Position numbers and translations under genes: made by a program | Shown here: one piece after another, positions 13,135-15,416 of the stretch | How positions within the stretch are numbered: position 1 is the first letter of the stretch | How the letters are laid out: each line of letters opens with the position of its first letter | NCBI GenBank assembly: GCA_002391075.1 | Contig: DGRN01000009.1 | Coordinates: forward strand, 15,994-31,409 | Source of the DNA: Candidatus Saccharibacteria bacterium UBA4387 | GTDB lineage: Bacteria > Patescibacteriota > Saccharimonadia > Saccharimonadales > Saccharimonadaceae | Direction: 5' to 3' | Length of the DNA stretch: 15,416 nucleotides | The notes under the pieces: model-generated | Told to the model about the DNA's origin: nothing | The model's database searches: none | The model's input: only the letters and a program-made list of their open reading frames with translations

Positions 13135-13806
13135 GTTGGTTTCTACGAATTCGCCACTTTGTAGCTCGCCTAGCGCGTATGGCCCAAACTGAGTGCGGTG
13201 CAGCTTTACGACTGTATAGCCCAGCGCCTCAAATGTGCGCCGAATCTGACGATTGCGTCCCTCGCTCATCGAAACAATCCACTGCTTCCGATTCTCGTCC
13301 GAAATACGCGTCAAACCCAATTGACTTCGGCCGTCCGGCAAATTTACCCCGAAATCCGCAATCATCTGCTGGTGTAACGGCGCCAAATCTCTGTCGATCT
13401 CGACTTCGTAAATCTTCGTTTTAACAAACTTCGGATGCGTCATCTGGTACGCAAAATCACCATCATTCGTCAATAAAATCAAGCCAGATGAATTCTTGTC
13501 CAGTCGCCCAACGCTTTTTAGCGCTTGCAAATTTTCCGGCAGCAGCTCGTACATGGTCGGCGTGTCGCCTTGGCGCTTGCGACTGCAAACATAACCGACC
13601 GGCTTGTTTAGCATAATGTAAACAAAATCGCGATGTTCGACTTCGCGCCCGTTCACTAGAACCTTCGCGCCGTTCTGAATTCTTGCGCCCAAAACAGCAG
13701 TCTCGCCATTCACGCTCACTTTTCCGGCATCAATCAAATCGTCGGCTTCGCGTCGCGACACGCCAAGATTTGTCGCCAAATACTTATTAAGACGAATTTC
13801 TTCCAT
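13126..13806 (-). CDS. RsuA/RluB-family rRNA pseudouridine synthase
   Basis: 226 residues. An N-terminal S4 RNA-binding domain (about 1-50: RLNKYLATNLGVSRREAD, ending in VNG) is followed by the catalytic domain. The catalytic aspartate is Asp103 in VGRLDKNSSGLILLTNDG. Conserved KPVGY (68-72) and EGRNRQIRR (182-190) are also present. Family members convert uridine to pseudouridine in rRNA: RluB at 23S 2605, RluE at 23S 2457, RsuA at 16S 516. The S4 domain and sequence style fit RluB or RsuA, and I cannot choose between them by eye. The start has no Shine-Dalgarno; a TATACT box lies six bases upstream, implying leaderless translation. The gene converges with ftsA on a shared terminator. Confidence 0.93.
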   Translation of the reverse strand: MEEIRLNKYLATNLGVSRREADDLIDAGKVSVNGETAVLGARIQNGAKVLVNGREVEHRDFVYIMLNKPVGYVCSRKRQGDTPTMYELLPENLQALKSVGRLDKNSSGLILLTNDGDFAYQMTHPKFVKTKIYEVEIDRDLAPLHQQMIADFGVNLPDGRSQLGLTRISDENRKQWIVSMSEGRNRQIRRTFEALGYTVVKLHRTQFGPYALGELQSGEFVETNKK

Positions 13807-13812
13807 TTATCA

Positions 13813-13818
13813 AGTATA
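13813..13818 (-). promoter_or_regulatory. -10 box giving leaderless pseudouridine synthase mRNA
   Basis: Reading leftward, TATACT (13813-13818) ends six bases before the ATG (13804-13806). This is the same geometry as tatD on the other strand. Confidence 0.6.
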
Positions 13819-13823
13819 ATAAC

Positions 13824-13843
13824 AGATTTTTATCAAAAAATCT
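13824..13843 (-). terminator. AT-rich hairpin after the Ala/Pro-rich gene
   Basis: A perfect 8-bp stem (AGATTTTT with AAAAATCT, loop TGAT in the leftward reading) overlaps the stop codon of the Ala/Pro-rich gene. It has no G-C core and no clean T tail, so terminator function is uncertain. It also sits just upstream of the next leftward promoter. Confidence 0.4.
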
Positions 13844-15416
13844 AATTCGCTGTCTTGTCGGCATCTTCCGTGCCGTTTTCGTCGTCGGCCACAATATTTG
13901 GCCCGAGTCCAGCGAGGTCTTCCTTCAAGAATTCCGGCAAGGCATCTTCTTCGTTATTATCGAGGAACCCTTCTTTTTTCGGCTCTGGCTCTTGCGCTTT
14001 TTCTTCGCGAATCTGTTCTGCTACACGCGTAATTTCGTCGTCGCCTAGCTCCTGCATCATTCTGGCCTCCATCGAATTCGGATCGGCGTCGCCTGGCTCG
14101 TCTTCGATGATTTGTTCGGCCAAATCTGTCACGTAGCCCGGCTTGATCGCCTCGATTTTCTCTGGCTCTTCCGCGGCATTTTTCTCAGCCTCGATGGCTT
14201 CTTTTGCGGCGGCTACCTCTTGCGCCTCTTTGTTGGCCAGCTCGCGAATCGTTGCTTCGTCGCCCATGTTAGTCTTTTCGGGCTGCGAAAGGGCAGAACT
14301 TTGAATCCCATCTAGTGCATGGTAATCTTCCATCTCCAAATTGCCCTCGGTCGGAGCGACTTCGCTCGTCTGCGGCTTGACTTGTTCCGGCGTGGCTGTC
14401 TTTGCGGCTTCTTCTGGCGTGGGTGCTTTTGTGGACGGTTCGGACAAAAGCTCGCTCATCTGACGTTCGATTTCTGCGCGCCTGGCAAGGTAATCCTCGG
14501 TATTCAGGGGCTTAATTACGCGTTTGCCGTTTCTACCTTCGCGCACGACCGAAGTTGTTGGCGCGGGTGCGGGGGCTGGAGCAGGAGCTGGAGCGCTTGC
14601 TTGTACTGGAGCTAGAGTCGGAGCGCTAACAGGTGCAACGCTCGGCGATGCCGGAACTTGTGGCGCCGCGCCGCCTGGCGCAATACGCTCGACTCCGCGC
14701 AAGACGCTCTTCGTCTGCCTTGCAATCGACATTTCTTCTTCGTCAACCTCCGACGAGAAATCGCGTGCGTCCAAATAATCTTTATTAACCTCTGAATTTA
14801 CTGGTGCCACGGTTGTGGAGCTCGTGTAATACTCTGGCTCCTGTTCGGTGTTAGTTTGAGAAATTTGCGGCGCCGCCACGGCTGGAGTCGATGCATATGT
14901 CGGCGGCATCGGTAAAGTTGCCGTCGCTGGCATCGTCACGCTTTGGACTGGCGCACTTGGTGGTAGCGGCATTGCATAATTGGTCGCCGCCTGTGAATCG
15001 TTCGCCCCAGCCGCTACTTGTGCCTGAAGTGGTTGGCCATCAGAAACAGAGGTCGTCGCTGCGACTGGGGCATTATTAAAATTTGCCGGAGTTTCTCCGA
15101 AAGCTTGCTGTGGCCGATTTTGCGCAGCTTCTCGCTCAACTTGCTGCTGATATATGGCTTGCGCTTGTTCGGCGGTAATCCTACCTTCGTTTACATAGCC
15201 TTGCAACTGCTCCTGAGTAAAATGCGGTATTTGAGGCTGTGCTGGCGCAGGATTTTGCGCTGCTGTTTCGGCCGGCGCTGGAGCGCTAGCCGCCTGAGCC
15301 GGTTCCGTAGTTGGGGTAGCCACTGGTGTTGCAGCTGGCTGAGCTGTCGGTTCTGGAGCTTGCTGGGTAGCGACTGGTGCTGCGACTGGCTGAGCCGCCG
15401 GCATAGCGGCTGCCGG
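13842..15416 (-). CDS. Ala/Pro-rich, acidic low-complexity protein, 5' partial
   Basis: At least 524 residues. The frame stays open through the window edge, and the first ATG (15402-15404) has no ribosome binding site and sits inside an Ala/Pro repeat, so the true start is beyond 15416. Counting from that Met, residues 1-60 are Ala, Pro, Thr and Gln repeats. Residues 62-88 are a short helical element (FTQEQLQGYVNEGRITAEQ). Residues 105-205 are again low complexity, 242-285 contain an alternating Ala-Pro run, and 300-322 are helical and charged. The last 160 residues are strongly acidic, with Glu-rich helices. No enzyme motif or membrane helix is visible in this part. It may be a scaffold, linker or surface-associated disordered protein; the missing N-terminus could hold a signal peptide, membrane anchor or domain. 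I recognise no family. Confidence 0.75.
   Translation of the reverse strand, partial: PAAAMPAAQPVAAPVATQQAPEPTAQPAATPVATPTTEPAQAASAPAPAETAAQNPAPAQPQIPHFTQEQLQGYVNEGRITAEQAQAIYQQQVEREAAQNRPQQAFGETPANFNNAPVAATTSVSDGQPLQAQVAAGANDSQAATNYAMPLPPSAPVQSVTMPATATLPMPPTYASTPAVAAPQISQTNTEQEPEYYTSSTTVAPVNSEVNKDYLDARDFSSEVDEEEMSIARQTKSVLRGVERIAPGGAAPQVPASPSVAPVSAPTLAPVQASAPAPAPAPAPAPTTSVVREGRNGKRVIKPLNTEDYLARRAEIERQMSELLSEPSTKAPTPEEAAKTATPEQVKPQTSEVAPTEGNLEMEDYHALDGIQSSALSQPEKTNMGDEATIRELANKEAQEVAAAKEAIEAEKNAAEEPEKIEAIKPGYVTDLAEQIIEDEPGDADPNSMEARMMQELGDDEITRVAEQIREEKAQEPEPKKEGFLDNNEEDALPEFLKEDLAGLGPNIVADDENGTEDADKTAN
14566..14600. repeat. Short GGAGCT/GGAGCA-type tandem repeat encoding Ala-Pro
   Basis: A run of GC-rich hexamer units (variants of gctgga, gcagga, gcgggt) encodes an alternating Ala-Pro stretch (about residues 269-282 of the leftward protein). 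It is a likely site of repeat-number change between strains. Confidence 0.5.

Overview
The window looks like chromosome from a small-genome Patescibacteria (CPR) bacterium, most plausibly a Saccharibacteria (TM7) relative. I infer this from gene content, not from any marker search. The evidence is a 624-residue alanyl-tRNA synthetase lacking two of the usual domains, mostly short genes packed into small units, ATGA start/stop overlaps, several CPR-style hypothetical proteins, and ordinary use of TGA as stop (6231-6233, 7253-7255, 11727-11729). The TGA stops argue against the recoded Gracilibacteria and Absconditabacteria. I see no tRNA, rRNA, CRISPR array, insertion sequence or phage structural gene.

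Layout. 1-712: C-terminal half of an S41 (CtpA/Prc) serine protease, then a terminator. 725-1936: a DUF4868/KwaB-like protein with an acidic disordered N-terminus, as a single-gene unit. 1984-2679 (minus): a HExxH zinc-protease-like protein, divergent from tatD. 2792-4252: tatD and two small hypothetical genes, with a consensus promoter inside tatD. 4313-8004: a tightly coupled unit of cysteine desulfurase (iscS), a six-helix membrane protein, the tRNA 2-thiouridylase mnmA and a membrane-anchored GNAT acetyltransferase. 8005-8252: a structured leader with two promoters, serving a Cys-rich orphan gene (8253-9083) with its own strong terminator. 9163-11062: alaS. 11083-11729: a two-helix membrane protein, more AT-rich than its surroundings. 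11809-13134: ftsA-like gene, converging on an RsuA/RluB-type pseudouridine synthase (13126-13806, minus). 13842-15416 (minus): a long Ala/Pro-rich acidic protein whose start lies beyond the window.

How the genes fit together. IscS and MnmA are consecutive steps of tRNA wobble 2-thiouridine synthesis. alaS, mnmA and the pseudouridine synthase serve translation, and ftsA serves division. The KwaB-like gene is the only recognisable candidate for defence, but no KwaA partner is present.

The most striking global pattern is in the starts. Five housekeeping genes (tatD, iscS, alaS, ftsA and the pseudouridine synthase gene) have a -10 box only 6-10 bases before ATG and no ribosome binding site, so they are probably leaderless or nearly so. 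Most other genes with a visible start (the KwaB-like, zinc-protease, 3828, 5466, mnmA, 8253 and 11175 genes) carry a recognisable Shine-Dalgarno; the 3553 gene has a moderate one, and the coupled GNAT gene has no clear one. The second notable structure is the 8056-8252 leader, where one RNA segment can pair with either of two copies of the same 7-mer. No gene-free stretch exceeds about 250 bases.
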